Shown here in pieces: positions 51,620-59,104 of a stretch of 59,104 nt of DNA; within the stretch, counting starts at the first letter, position 1; every line of letters starts with the position of its first letter. Below the pieces are notes generated by a model, which had not been told where the DNA came from, did no database searches, and worked only from the letters and a program-made list of their open reading frames with translations. Origin of the DNA: Clostridia bacterium (GTDB lineage: Bacteria > Bacillota > Clostridia > TANB77 > CAG-508); the NCBI GenBank assembly GCA_022790975.1, contig JAAVYF010000035.1, positions 1-59,104 of the forward strand, given 5' to 3'. Both the position numbers and the translations under genes were made by a program.

Positions 51620-52060
51620 TTATACTATCAATCCTACTATAATTCCTATTGTAGCACCAACAAATACTTGTATCGGAGTATGACCTAATACTTCTACTAA
51701 TTTTTCAGATATTTGAACTCTTGTTAGCCCTGGAGTTTCTATTAATTTATTTAGTAATGTTGCCTGCTTTCCCGCAGCTCTTCTAACTCCACATGCATCA
51801 TACATAACAACAAATGCAACAATTAGCGATAATGCAAAAATACTTGTATCCACACCTTCATATTTTCCAATTAAAGTTGCTATACTAGTTACAACAGCAG
51901 AATGTGAACTTGGCATACCTCCTGCTCCTAATATTCTTTTAAAATTAAATTTTTTTGTTTTTACTAAATCTGTTAGTAATTTAAAAAGTTGAATTAAAAA
52001 CCATAATACGCATGGAATATATATATATTTATTTGTTATAAATTTATTAAAATCGTTCAT
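51620..52060 (-). CDS. Divergent PAP2-family membrane protein
   Basis: The 146-residue protein of the divergent PAP2 (DUF212) family has about four helices. Visible motifs are GAGGMPSSHSAVVTSIATLI, the acidic/basic YDACGVRRAAGKQA and LGHTPIQVFVGATIG, which match the phosphatase-like blocks. Probably a lipid or isoprenoid phosphatase; the substrate is unknown. Confidence 0.85.
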   Translation of the reverse strand: MNDFNKFITNKYIYIPCVLWFLIQLFKLLTDLVKTKKFNFKRILGAGGMPSSHSAVVTSIATLIGKYEGVDTSIFALSLIVAFVVMYDACGVRRAAGKQATLLNKLIETPGLTRVQISEKLVEVLGHTPIQVFVGATIGIIVGLIV

Positions 52061-52254
52061 TTTAAAATCCTTTCAAATCTTCTCTTTATAAAATGCTTAT
52101 TTATATTAGTTTTATTATTTTTATTATTTTTATAAATTAACTGGTATATATTTTAACATACATTTTTTTAATTGTGTATATTTTAGAATAAAAAATTAAA
52201 AAGATATATCACAATATCATATTAATAAAAATAAAATGTATTTAAAATATTAAT

Positions 52255-52281
52255 AAACCCTAGAAAAATTCTCTAGGGTTT
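52255..52281 (-). terminator. Terminator of the radical SAM/GyrI-like operon
   Basis: AAACCCTAGA and TCTAGGGTTT form a perfect 10-bp stem, 15 bases after the stop at 52295. Confidence 0.75.
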
Positions 52282-52294
52282 GTTAACAAACTTT

Positions 52295-53179
52295 TTATAT
52301 AAAAGATAATTGTTCATCTTCTTTAATTTCTTTTTTATATGCCTTTACTATATCACTCATTTTATAAAGTAGCCCATATTTTTCACATTCTTCTTTAAAG
52401 ACTTTACCTAAGTTTTTATTTTGGGTATAGCAAAAATAATTATTATCATATATTTTTATATACTTTTCTTTTAATTTTGGAAATAGTTTATCTAGTTGCC
52501 TAAAAAAATATTCTCTTTGATTTTCTCTTAATGTAACTCCTCCCATAGAAAATACAAACTTTGCTCCATTTTCATAAGATAATCTTATTACATTTTTAAT
52601 ATTTTCCTCAGAATCTGTTATAAATGGAATAATTGGTGTTAACAATGTTCCAACAAATAACCCATATTTAGATAACTGTTTCATTGCCTTTAATCTTTCA
52701 GAAGAAACACATACATTTGGCTCTATTTTTTTAGATAAGTTATCATCTGCTGAGGTAATTGTAAATTTAAGTATTACATCAGCCTTTCTATTTATTTCAT
52801 CAAATAAATTAATATCTCTAACTATTAAATTACTTTTTGTTTCTATTGATACTCCAAATTTGTAATGAGAAATTAGTTCTAATGCTTTTTTAGTTAATTC
52901 ATATTGTTTTTCAAAAGGGTTATAGGTATCAGACATTGCTCCAATTCCAATTATCCCCTTTTTTCTTTTATTTCTTAGTTCTTGATTTAATATTTCTATT
53001 TCATCTTTTTTAGCCCTAACTTCATCAAAATTTTCTATTTGATAGCAATTACTTCTGCTATCACAATAAATACATTTATGACAACAACCTTTGTATAAAT
53101 TCATATTATAATCAATTCCAAACCATTCATCTCCATGTTTAGCTTTTTGAAGTATTGTTTTTGTTTCTATAAATTCCAT
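52295..53179 (-). CDS. SPL-type radical SAM protein
   Basis: The 294 residues have the 4Fe-4S motif as C-x3-C-x2-C in GCCHKCIYCDSRSNCYQ, then IGIGAMSDTYNPFEKQYEL and VSIETKSNLIVRDINLF, typical of spore-photolyase-like radical SAM proteins. A DNA photoproduct substrate is not implied, since many relatives are uncharacterised. The three genes 54300-52295 run in tandem with tiny gaps and share a promoter with an operator-like palindrome. Confidence 0.82.
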   Translation of the reverse strand: MEFIETKTILQKAKHGDEWFGIDYNMNLYKGCCHKCIYCDSRSNCYQIENFDEVRAKKDEIEILNQELRNKRKKGIIGIGAMSDTYNPFEKQYELTKKALELISHYKFGVSIETKSNLIVRDINLFDEINRKADVILKFTITSADDNLSKKIEPNVCVSSERLKAMKQLSKYGLFVGTLLTPIIPFITDSEENIKNVIRLSYENGAKFVFSMGGVTLRENQREYFFRQLDKLFPKLKEKYIKIYDNNYFCYTQNKNLGKVFKEECEKYGLLYKMSDIVKAYKKEIKEDEQLSFI

Positions 53180-53181
53180 AA

Positions 53182-53820
53182 TTAATTCTTTTTTCTTATT
53201 GGATGTCTTATAACAGTTTTAAGTTTACTTTCTTGACATCTTCTTGGATCACTCAAATAGATTTCATGATGAAATCTATTATCAGTGATATCTAGCTCAT
53301 ATCCATTTTCTATCATATATTCATGCATTAAATTAATAGTTTTTTCTTCATTATCATAAGAACCAATATGCATACATTGTACACAGATTCCTTCATTATA
53401 TGTTAAAAATTCTACTTTTGAAAAATCTTTCTTCTTCTTTTTAGTTGCTTCATAAACAGCCCATTCAAAATCTTGTTCTGTAACAAAATCTGGTAATCTA
53501 ATAATTGAAATAAAATTAAATGTATCTTTAAGTTTATAATCTATACCTAATTTATTACCATCTTGCCACCAAAAACCTTCAAGTGGTGGAACTACATACT
53601 CAAAATAACCGTCTATTTTATGTGTTCCTTTATAGCTCATTTTTATAGTAAAAGCAATTGCATATAAAAGTCCTATAGAATCTTTATATTCACTGTTTTC
53701 ATCATTAGGATTTCCTTTTCCCCTAACAGCAATATAATTCATTTTAGGAAGCTTAATAATTCCAGGTTTATTCTTTGGAATATAAAATTCTTTATATTCT
53801 TTTTTATAATCAAAGGCCAT
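53182..53820 (-). CDS. GyrI-like small-molecule-binding protein
   Basis: The 212 residues carry the GyrI-like layout: KLPKMNYIAVRGKGNPN, YAIAFTIKMSYKG, YFEYVVPPLEGFWW and a C-terminal HHEIYLSDPRR. Standalone members often bind hydrophobic or cationic compounds. It lies two bases upstream of the radical SAM gene. Confidence 0.8.
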   Translation of the reverse strand: MAFDYKKEYKEFYIPKNKPGIIKLPKMNYIAVRGKGNPNDENSEYKDSIGLLYAIAFTIKMSYKGTHKIDGYFEYVVPPLEGFWWQDGNKLGIDYKLKDTFNFISIIRLPDFVTEQDFEWAVYEATKKKKKDFSKVEFLTYNEGICVQCMHIGSYDNEEKTINLMHEYMIENGYELDITDNRFHHEIYLSDPRRCQESKLKTVIRHPIRKKN

Positions 53821-53835
53821 TTTTTAAATCCTCCT

Positions 53836-54300
53836 CTAAGCTTCTATTCCAATATAAATATGAATTTCTTGATTTTTCATATCTTCTGAATTATTTTGAT
53901 ATTCTTCAAAATCGCAAATATACTTTCTTTTTAAATTCATATTCCAAATTTCTTGCCAAGCTTGTCCTACAGAATCTTGAATATCACCTATTATAACAAA
54001 TTTAGCATATTTACCCTTTGGAATAATAACACTTTCTATTTCATTATCACATTTTTCTTTTTGACCAACTTCTGCTCCTGCCATAAATATATAAGGTTTA
54101 GTATAATCACCTTCATATTCTGTGTATAATCCTATGGTTTTATTATTTAGTTTATTTTCTAAATTTTGGTAAATTCCTTCTGAAAATAACTTTTGCCATG
54201 TTACTCCAATATCTTGAATGGATTTTCCATTTTGATTAGTGGTTTTAATTTTAATTCCCTTTACAATTTTTTCTTCTAATTCTACAATTTCATATTTCAT
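53836..54300 (-). CDS. Effector-binding (AraC-tail/GyrI-like) domain protein
   Basis: The 154 residues match the stand-alone effector-binding domain: MKYEIVELEEKIVKGIKIKT, VTWQKLFSEGIYQN, GLYTEYEGDYTKPYIFMAGA and a strand VIIPKGKYAKFVIIG. No DNA-binding domain. First gene of the operon; with the GyrI-like partner it suggests sensing or sequestration of a small molecule. AGGAGG precedes the ATG. Confidence 0.8.
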   Translation of the reverse strand: MKYEIVELEEKIVKGIKIKTTNQNGKSIQDIGVTWQKLFSEGIYQNLENKLNNKTIGLYTEYEGDYTKPYIFMAGAEVGQKEKCDNEIESVIIPKGKYAKFVIIGDIQDSVGQAWQEIWNMNLKRKYICDFEEYQNNSEDMKNQEIHIYIGIEA

Positions 54301-54328
54301 AATATCTACCTCCTAGAATGAAGTATAT

Positions 54329-54356
54329 ATTATATAACTTGACAGCTGTATGTCAT
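54329..54356 (-). promoter_or_regulatory. Operon promoter with operator-like inverted repeat
   Basis: On the minus strand ATGACA (54356-54351) and TATAAT (54334-54329) are 16 bases apart. TGACA-6-TGTCA (54340-54355) is a palindrome covering the -35 and spacer, a likely repressor or activator site. No regulator gene is adjacent. Confidence 0.6.
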
Positions 54357-54465
54357 ATTATAAATAATTTTTTTAAGCAAGTAAAATAAAAAGTTATATA
54401 TAATTTTCTAATTTTATCTAATATACTTAAATTTTTCAAAGCAGAAATCCAATTTTGAATTACTT

Positions 54466-55956
54466 CTAAAAGCCTTTTTCTAAAGTTATAATTTTTGTTG
54501 CCACCTTCTTTATAAATATTTCATCATGTTCAACAAATATAAGAGTAGGTTCATAATTTAAAATAGCTTCTTCTATTTGTATTCTTGTTAATATATCTAT
54601 ATAATTCAACGGCTCATCCCATATATAGATATTTGCTTGCTCTGATATACTTTTTGCAATTAAAATTTTCTTCTTTTGACCTTCACTCATATCTTGTATA
54701 TTTTTATCAAAATCAGACTTTGATAATCCCATTTTTACTAACATCGCTTTAAAAATGCTTTCATCTATTTTATAATCTTGCACAAATTTTTTTAAATTTC
54801 CATTTAACTCTTCTGTACTTTGTGATACATACGATACTTTTAATTCATTTGCTAATTTAAATTCCCCATCATATTTAATTTTATTTCCTAAAATAAGTTT
54901 TAAAATACTCGATTTGCCAATACCATTTTTACCAACTATTGCAACTCTATCTCCATTTTTTATATCAAATGAAATAGGTTTAAATATTTCCTGTTCATTA
55001 TATTTTATTTGTAAATTATTTGCAAAAATTAATTGATTCTTATTACTTTGTAAAGGAATCATTTTTAAAGGTTCATTTCTATCTATATTTCTTAATAAAT
55101 TAGATTTTTCATCTATTGCTTTTTGAGTTCTCTCTTCCATAACTTTCGAACTTTTCATAATTTTTGATGCTTTATGTCCTATATACCCTTTGTCTATTGT
55201 AGTTTCTGGATTTACTTTTTTGCTCTTTGCCTTTTCAGCTTCATATGACCATTTTGCAGAATTTTTAGAAGCAATTGATAATCTATTTATATCTTTTTGC
55301 AATTTTTCATTTTGCATTATTTCAAAATTATCTTGTTTATCCTTATTTTCTTTCCAAGTTGAAAAATTACCTTGTATAATTTCAATATTAGTATTATTTA
55401 TAGCAATTATATGATTTACAATTTTATCTAAAAAATTTCTATCATGAGAAACTACTATGAATCCTTTTTTCTTTTCTAAAAATTTAGCTAAATTATTTCT
55501 TGCATCAATATCTAAATGATTTGTAGGCTCATCTATAAGTAAAAAATTGTTTCCCTTTAAAAATAGGCTTATTAAAAGTATTTTTACTTGCTCTCCTCCA
55601 CTTAATAAATTAAAATTTCTATATAATATTTCTGTATCAGTATTTAGTAAATTTAATTCCTTTATAATTTCCCAATCATTTGCATTTGGAGCAATTTCAT
55701 TTATTATCTCTATAGACATCCTATTTTTATTTGTTATCTCAAATGGAAAATAATCAATATCAACATTTTTTAATATTGTTCCTTTATATTCATATTTCCC
55801 TTGCAATAATTTTAAGAATGTAGTTTTTCCTTTACCATTTCTGCCGATTAAGCCCAATTTCCAATCAGTATCTATATTAAATGATACATCTTCAAATATA
55901 TTATTATAACTTCCATAATATCCAAATGTTAAATTATTTACACTTATTAAAGACAT
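54466..55956 (-). CDS. ABC-F ATPase (Lsa/Vga-like ribosome-protection type)
   Basis: Cytosolic twin-ATPase protein of 496 residues without membrane domains. ATG 55956 (MSLISVNNLTFGYYG) follows TTGGAGG. The first site has GRNGKGKTTFLKLL, LSGGEQVKILL and LIDEPTNHLD; the inter-domain linker is long and basic (SAKWSYEAEKAKSKK). The second site has GKNGIGKSSILKLI, MSEGQKKKILIAKS and WDEPLNYID. These signatures resemble the antibiotic-resistance ABC-F branch that ejects lincosamide/streptogramin/pleuromutilin drugs. A housekeeping role cannot be excluded. An ABC-F acting on stalled ribosomes might also matter for CGG stalls, but that is speculation. Confidence 0.85.
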   Translation of the reverse strand: MSLISVNNLTFGYYGSYNNIFEDVSFNIDTDWKLGLIGRNGKGKTTFLKLLQGKYEYKGTILKNVDIDYFPFEITNKNRMSIEIINEIAPNANDWEIIKELNLLNTDTEILYRNFNLLSGGEQVKILLISLFLKGNNFLLIDEPTNHLDIDARNNLAKFLEKKKGFIVVSHDRNFLDKIVNHIIAINNTNIEIIQGNFSTWKENKDKQDNFEIMQNEKLQKDINRLSIASKNSAKWSYEAEKAKSKKVNPETTIDKGYIGHKASKIMKSSKVMEERTQKAIDEKSNLLRNIDRNEPLKMIPLQSNKNQLIFANNLQIKYNEQEIFKPISFDIKNGDRVAIVGKNGIGKSSILKLILGNKIKYDGEFKLANELKVSYVSQSTEELNGNLKKFVQDYKIDESIFKAMLVKMGLSKSDFDKNIQDMSEGQKKKILIAKSISEQANIYIWDEPLNYIDILTRIQIEEAILNYEPTLIFVEHDEIFIKKVATKIITLEKGF

Positions 55957-55985
55957 TTTACCTCCAATTATAATTATTACATTTT

Positions 55986-57325
55986 TTATCTTAGCCATTT
56001 AACTACTCTATCTCCATAAATACATCCCCAAGGTGAACCTGCTAAGCTACCATATTGTTTATCAACAATAATTTCTTTTAAATTTGAACACTCGTCAAAA
56101 AATCCCCATCCTTCCATTTTTTCTACACTATTAGGAATTGTTATTGTAGATAATGCACTACATTTATGAAATGCCGAGCTCTCTATTAACTTGAGGCTTT
56201 GAGGAAGAATTATATTGGTTAATTTTTTTCTACAAGAAAAAGTACAACTCTTTATTTCTTCTATTCCCTCTTCTAAAGTAATCGTTTCCTCTTTTGAATA
56301 ACAAAAATATAATATTTTTATATCTTTACTAAGAATTTGCTTATTAATTGATACATAATTTAGATTATTTTCATTAATTTCTATTTCTTCTATTGACCAT
56401 GGAAAAAATCCTGACTCAATTTGATTTACACTCTCTGGTATTATTACTTTCGTTATGTTCAAAAAAGGCATTAAAATTCCAGAACCAATATAAACAATTC
56501 CATTTGGCACTATAAAAGTATTATCTTTAATTGATGATTTTGTTACTGCATATATTTGGCTTTTGTCTTTTGATAACAATATACCATTTTCAACAATAAA
56601 ATTTTGATTGTCTATATTTAAATTAATACTTTCCAAAATTGCAGATGCATCATAAAAACAATCATTATCAATCACTTCTAAGCTTGCTGGAAGTGATATT
56701 GTATCCAAAGCAATTGCACCTTGAAATAAAAAACCTTGCATTTTCTTTATTCCATTTGGAATAATAATTTTTTTTAATCCTTTTAATCCAGCAAACGTTC
56801 CTTCTCCTACTTCTTCTACTCTTTCTGGTATAGTAATTGTTCCAGTTGCTTCATCTAACAAAATAAATTTTTATTTGAAGATATTAATACCCCATCTATA
56901 ATCTCATAGGGATTTGTTTGTATTCCCATTTCTAATGCCCATTGTGCTTCTCTTTCTTCTCTTGTAAAATAATATATTTCACCTTTTATAATTTCGAAAT
57001 CTTTTATAAAACTTTTATCAACTCCAAATAAAACTGTATATATATTACCTGTTTCTGATTCTTTTTTAGTATTATAAAATAAAGAGGTTTCTCCTACATT
57101 TAATGTTCCTTTTTCAAATTTTTGATCTTCTAACTTTCTTTCATTTATATATAGTGCAAATTGTTCTTTAGCTTTGGCCATTTCTGTTTTAAATCTTGAT
57201 TCTTGTACCTTTACTATTATCCCATTTTCACCAAATAAATTAGTTATTGCTATTGTAGCTAAAATCAACAAAACAATTATCGTAATAACCAATACAATTA
57301 AAGTAATCCCCTTTTCTCTCTTCAT
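55986..57325 (-). CDS. Prepilin-like anchored BspA/LRR_5 protein, frame broken at a T run
   Basis: ATG 57325 encodes the prepilin-like start KGITLIVLVITIIVLLILAT and about 150 residues to SSNKNLFC. It then hits TAG at 56855. One base back, a frame continues LLDEATGTITIPERVEEVGE and then BspA-like leucine-rich repeats (LKKIIIPNGIKKM, LTNIILPQSLKLIESSAFHK, LSTITIPNSVEKM) to 55986. One more T in the run near 56860 would join them. Here the shift is -1, not +1, and no CGG is present. The gene is either broken, mis-sequenced, or two overlapping genes. Paralogue of the 28084-29104 protein in layout. Confidence 0.65.
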
Positions 57326-57523
57326 ATTATTTTCTCCTATATCTTTAGTATTAATTTAATATTATTTTACTTTTTTATTATCTAAAAAACAATATATTTT
57401 TTAGAATTAATTTGTAAACTTTTAGTTTCTATAATTTTATTTAACATATTTGATTCCATAAACTCTATCAAAATAAACTATATAAATTCAAAATAGAAAG
57501 TGAAATAAAATTATACAAAACAT

Positions 57524-57550
57524 GGCACATTTACTCAATGTAAAAGTGCC
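57524..57550 (-). terminator. Hairpin after the 57573 gene
   Basis: GGCACATTTAC and GTAAAAGTGCC form an 11-base stem with one mismatch, 23-49 bases after the stop at 57573. Confidence 0.6.
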
Positions 57551-57572
57551 ACGTCTTGTAAATAGCCAAAAC

Positions 57573-57902
57573 TTACTTAAAAAAGTTTAAAAAATAACCT
57601 CCTTTAAAAAAGTTCAGCTGTTTTTTTGGATTTGCGTTCTCATGTTCTAAATTTCCAGAAACAGTTAATCTGATTCTCTTACCATCTTTTGAAGTTTCAA
57701 AACAGATTTTATTTCCTACCTCTTCTGTAATCTCGCCATTAAACATCTTTTGGCAAAGCATTTCTTGGTAAAAATCCATTGGAATTTCACCTACATCACC
57801 AATGACCTCTCTATCATTCCGATAGAAGTAGAATACGTTAGGATCCTCACTTTCTGCTAACGTGAAGGTCCCGTCTGTTATTGCCTTGAGTCCATCTGAC
57901 AT
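57573..57902 (-). CDS. Island-like orphan protein, unknown function
   Basis: ATG 57902 (MSDGLKAITDGTFTLAESED) follows GGGAGG. The 109-residue protein is soluble and acidic, with a small beta-rich look (ICFETSKDGKRIRLTVSGN). No family recognised. GC-richer than its flanks, with abrupt edges at about 57575 and 57915. Codon 28 (57821-57819) is an in-frame CGG in FYFYRNDREV; a +1 shift would reach TAG ten codons on. It shares these traits with the genes at 5793 and 50794. Confidence 0.62.
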   Translation of the reverse strand: MSDGLKAITDGTFTLAESEDPNVFYFYRNDREVIGDVGEIPMDFYQEMLCQKMFNGEITEEVGNKICFETSKDGKRIRLTVSGNLEHENANPKKQLNFFKGGYFLNFFK

Positions 57903-58109
57903 ATTAATACCTCCCATTATTTGGATTTATGCTTACATTTTTTATTATACATTACTTTACATAAAATTTCAATTATTTTTCTATTTTTTCATACTTTATA
58001 AGTACTTTAAATTCTACTTTCATAATTGGGGTTCCATTAAAATTTAATAGTATAGATTTAAAATAATAAATATGATAAAATATATAAAAAATTAATTAGA
58101 GGATTTAAT

Positions 58110-58567
58110 ATGTTAAGAAAATGTAAAATTTTAATAACGCTAAGTATTATATTTCTAATATTATTGGGATTTAATTCCATTGTAAATGCTGATAGTGGAG
58201 CAAAGCCTAGCATAACAATAACTCTAAAAAATATAGAAACTGATAACTATTTGATTGATTTACTTGTATATGATGAAACAGAGAAAAACTTAACAGTAAT
58301 ATAATTATAGATGTTAATACTATGACTGTAACATCAAATGATAATAATATTATTATTGATATAGGTATTATTATTATTGCTTTAGTATCAACTATTGGTA
58401 CTGAAATAATAATTTCTTTAATGATGGGAATTAAAAATATAAAAACTATATTTATATCAAATTTAATAACAAACATAATCCTTCAATTATCATTAATATA
58501 TATTCCAATAACATATATCATTACATTTGTAATTATGGAAATACTCATAATAATGTCCATCTTCTAA
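58110..58567 (+). pseudogene. Decayed secreted/membrane protein gene
   Basis: ATG 58110 follows GAGG and opens a clear signal peptide (MLRKCKILITLSIIFLILLG) and SGAKPSITITLKNIETDNYL, stopping at 58304. In another frame from 58322 come membrane segments (IGIIIIALVSTIGTEIIISL, FISNLITNIILQLSLI) to a stop at 58567. The two parts look like the N- and C-terminal ends of one membrane protein with the middle deleted. No CGG is involved. Confidence 0.55.
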
Positions 58568-58681
58568 AATTATTCCATAACTTGGAAATTCGATTACATA
58601 AGTATCACAACCGTATTCCATAGGTCTTTCAAAAGTAATACTGATTAAATTAAACCATAAAAGAATATCATAAAAAAACAA
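58493..58681 (-). CDS. Possible coding fragment, antisense to the decayed gene
   Basis: A 62-codon minus-strand frame contains ISITFERPMEYGCDTYVIEF and PSYGIILEDGHYYEY, which look protein-like at the N-terminal half. It may be a fragment of another gene. No convincing ribosome site. Confidence 0.2.
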   Translation of the reverse strand: MFFYDILLWFNLISITFERPMEYGCDTYVIEFPSYGIILEDGHYYEYFHNYKCNDICYWNIY

Positions 58682-58712
58682 AAACGTTGAAACGGTTAAA
58701 TTTCAACGTTTT
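58681..58712. terminator. Bidirectional terminator hairpin
   Basis: AAAACGTTGAAA (58681-58692) and TTTCAACGTTTT (58701-58712) form a perfect 12-bp stem with T tracts on both sides. Confidence 0.75.
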
Positions 58713-58850
58713 TGGTGCAGATAAGCGTGATTTATTTCAAAAAATATTGGTTTTTATATACTTTCAAACATATGATGGAAGCACAAAGGGAGCAAATTCA
58801 ATAATGACAAGTATATATAAACAATGATAGTTCTAAAAAAGTTGAAAAAC

Positions 58851-58880
58851 TTGACTTTTTACTTAAAAATATATTATAAT
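58851..58880 (+). promoter_or_regulatory. Promoter of the putative antitoxin RNA
   Basis: TTGACT (58851-58856), 18 bases, TATAAT (58875-58880). It faces the small-peptide gene and would start a short RNA at about 58887. Confidence 0.75.
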
Positions 58881-58886
58881 AAATAT

Positions 58887-58972
58887 AGGAAATGACAAAT
58901 CCACAAACGTGGTTTTGCCGGGTATATGAAAACTCACATCAAACCGTCAAGTTACAGATGTGAGCTTTTTTA
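58887..58972 (+). ncRNA. Putative antisense (antitoxin) RNA of a type I toxin-antitoxin locus
   Basis: From the promoter at 58851 a transcript of about 85 nt would run through CCAC-AAAC-GTGG and TTTTGCC. It would end in the hairpin CTCACATC/GATGTGAG (58933-58964) with six T after it. It is convergent with, and complementary to, the 3' end of the small-peptide mRNA. This is the arrangement of Fst/RatA-type antitoxin RNAs. Confidence 0.6.
58933..58970. terminator. Shared bidirectional terminator
   Basis: CTCACATC and GATGTGAG, loop of 16, with T tracts in both directions. It can end both the peptide mRNA and the facing RNA. Confidence 0.75.
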
Positions 58973-59089
58973 TTTATGTAGTTGCTTATCAACCCAGTTC
59001 TTATTCAGAACTTCTGTCAAGGAAACGTTTAATGTTAAAGATAACATTAATAATATTATAAAAAATAGTATCGCTTTAACCATAAACAT
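58970..59089 (-). CDS. Small hydrophobic peptide, putative type I toxin
   Basis: ATG 59089 behind GGAGAGGTGG encodes 39 residues: one membrane helix (AILFFIILLMLSLTL), then a short polar tail NKNWVDKQLHK ending in charged residues. Size, single helix, strong ribosome site and a convergent antisense RNA sharing its terminator are typical of membrane-acting type I toxins. The sequence itself matches no family I can name. A second copy starts at position 10 of the window. Confidence 0.6.
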   Translation of the reverse strand: MFMVKAILFFIILLMLSLTLNVSLTEVLNKNWVDKQLHK

Positions 59090-59104
59090 TACCACCTCTC
59101 CTAC
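59080..59104. repeat. End repeat matching bases 1-25
   Basis: The last 25 bases repeat the first 25 with one difference (T for C at the base before the start codon). Both cover the start and ribosome site of the small peptide gene. Confidence 0.85.

Noticed and set aside
58713..58850. Integrase remnant or attachment site near the GGTGCAGATAA sequence
   Set aside because: The short similarity to integrase-flanking sequence is not supported by a recombinase gene, tRNA or repeat pair.

Overview
The window reads as chromosome from an AT-rich, low-GC Bacillota, most likely an uncultivated gut member of the Clostridia. Supporting signs are the S10-spc-alpha ribosomal cluster with rpsD inside the alpha operon, zinc-type S14 and S4, prepilin-like N-termini of the GITLIALVITIIVL type, an UPF0182 protein, QueH and strong AGGAGG Shine-Dalgarno sites. 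Almost all genes lie on the minus strand.

Layout by coordinate: 1-2.8 kb holds accessory debris (start of a small hydrophobic peptide gene, a broken membrane gene, a caspase-like gene with an in-frame stop, a 120-bp duplication). 2.8-10.3 kb has an S66 peptidase, a leucine-rich/transglutaminase-like pseudoenzyme, a GC-richer island gene, cytidine deaminase, a CTP-dependent lipid kinase, a RelA/SpoT-domain synthetase and an 18-bp minisatellite. 10.7-28 kb is the ribosomal cluster, read rpsJ to rplQ from a clear promoter near 27.98 kb, with secY, adk, map, infA, rpmJ and rpoA; rpmD is missing from its usual place. 28-43.6 kb has a prepilin-like/BspA-like protein, asnB, an L,D-transpeptidase with eight surface repeats, an aminotransferase with tyrA, NUDIX, mscL, queH, membrane and FAD proteins, and ruvB. 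43.8-52.1 kb has ligA, pgsA, UPF0182, ftsY, a second island gene, tRNA-Ser and a PAP2-like protein. 52.3-59.1 kb has a radical SAM/GyrI-like operon, an ABC-F protein, a second BspA-like protein, a third island gene, a decayed gene and a type I toxin-antitoxin-like locus.

The main discovery candidate concerns the codon CGG. In eight genes (cdd, map, a prepilin-like gene, asnB, an L,D-transpeptidase, a polytopic membrane protein, ruvB twice, ligA) the reading frame breaks exactly at an in-frame CGG. Skipping the C, so that CGGN is read as one glycine, restores the conserved full-length protein each time: 134, 256, 339, 614, 540, 731, 340 and 662 residues. By eye, no native gene here uses CGG in frame as arginine, although about 30 CGG trinucleotides occur out of frame in coding sequence. 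The only in-frame CGG codons not at a break lie in three GC-richer genes that look acquired, and a +1 shift there would give an early stop. This suggests that CGG is unassigned or read as a quadruplet in this lineage, causing efficient +1 frameshifting. Two other frame breaks (near 392 and 56,860) lie in T runs and one gene has a plain TAA; these do not fit the CGG rule and look like ordinary decay or sequence error.
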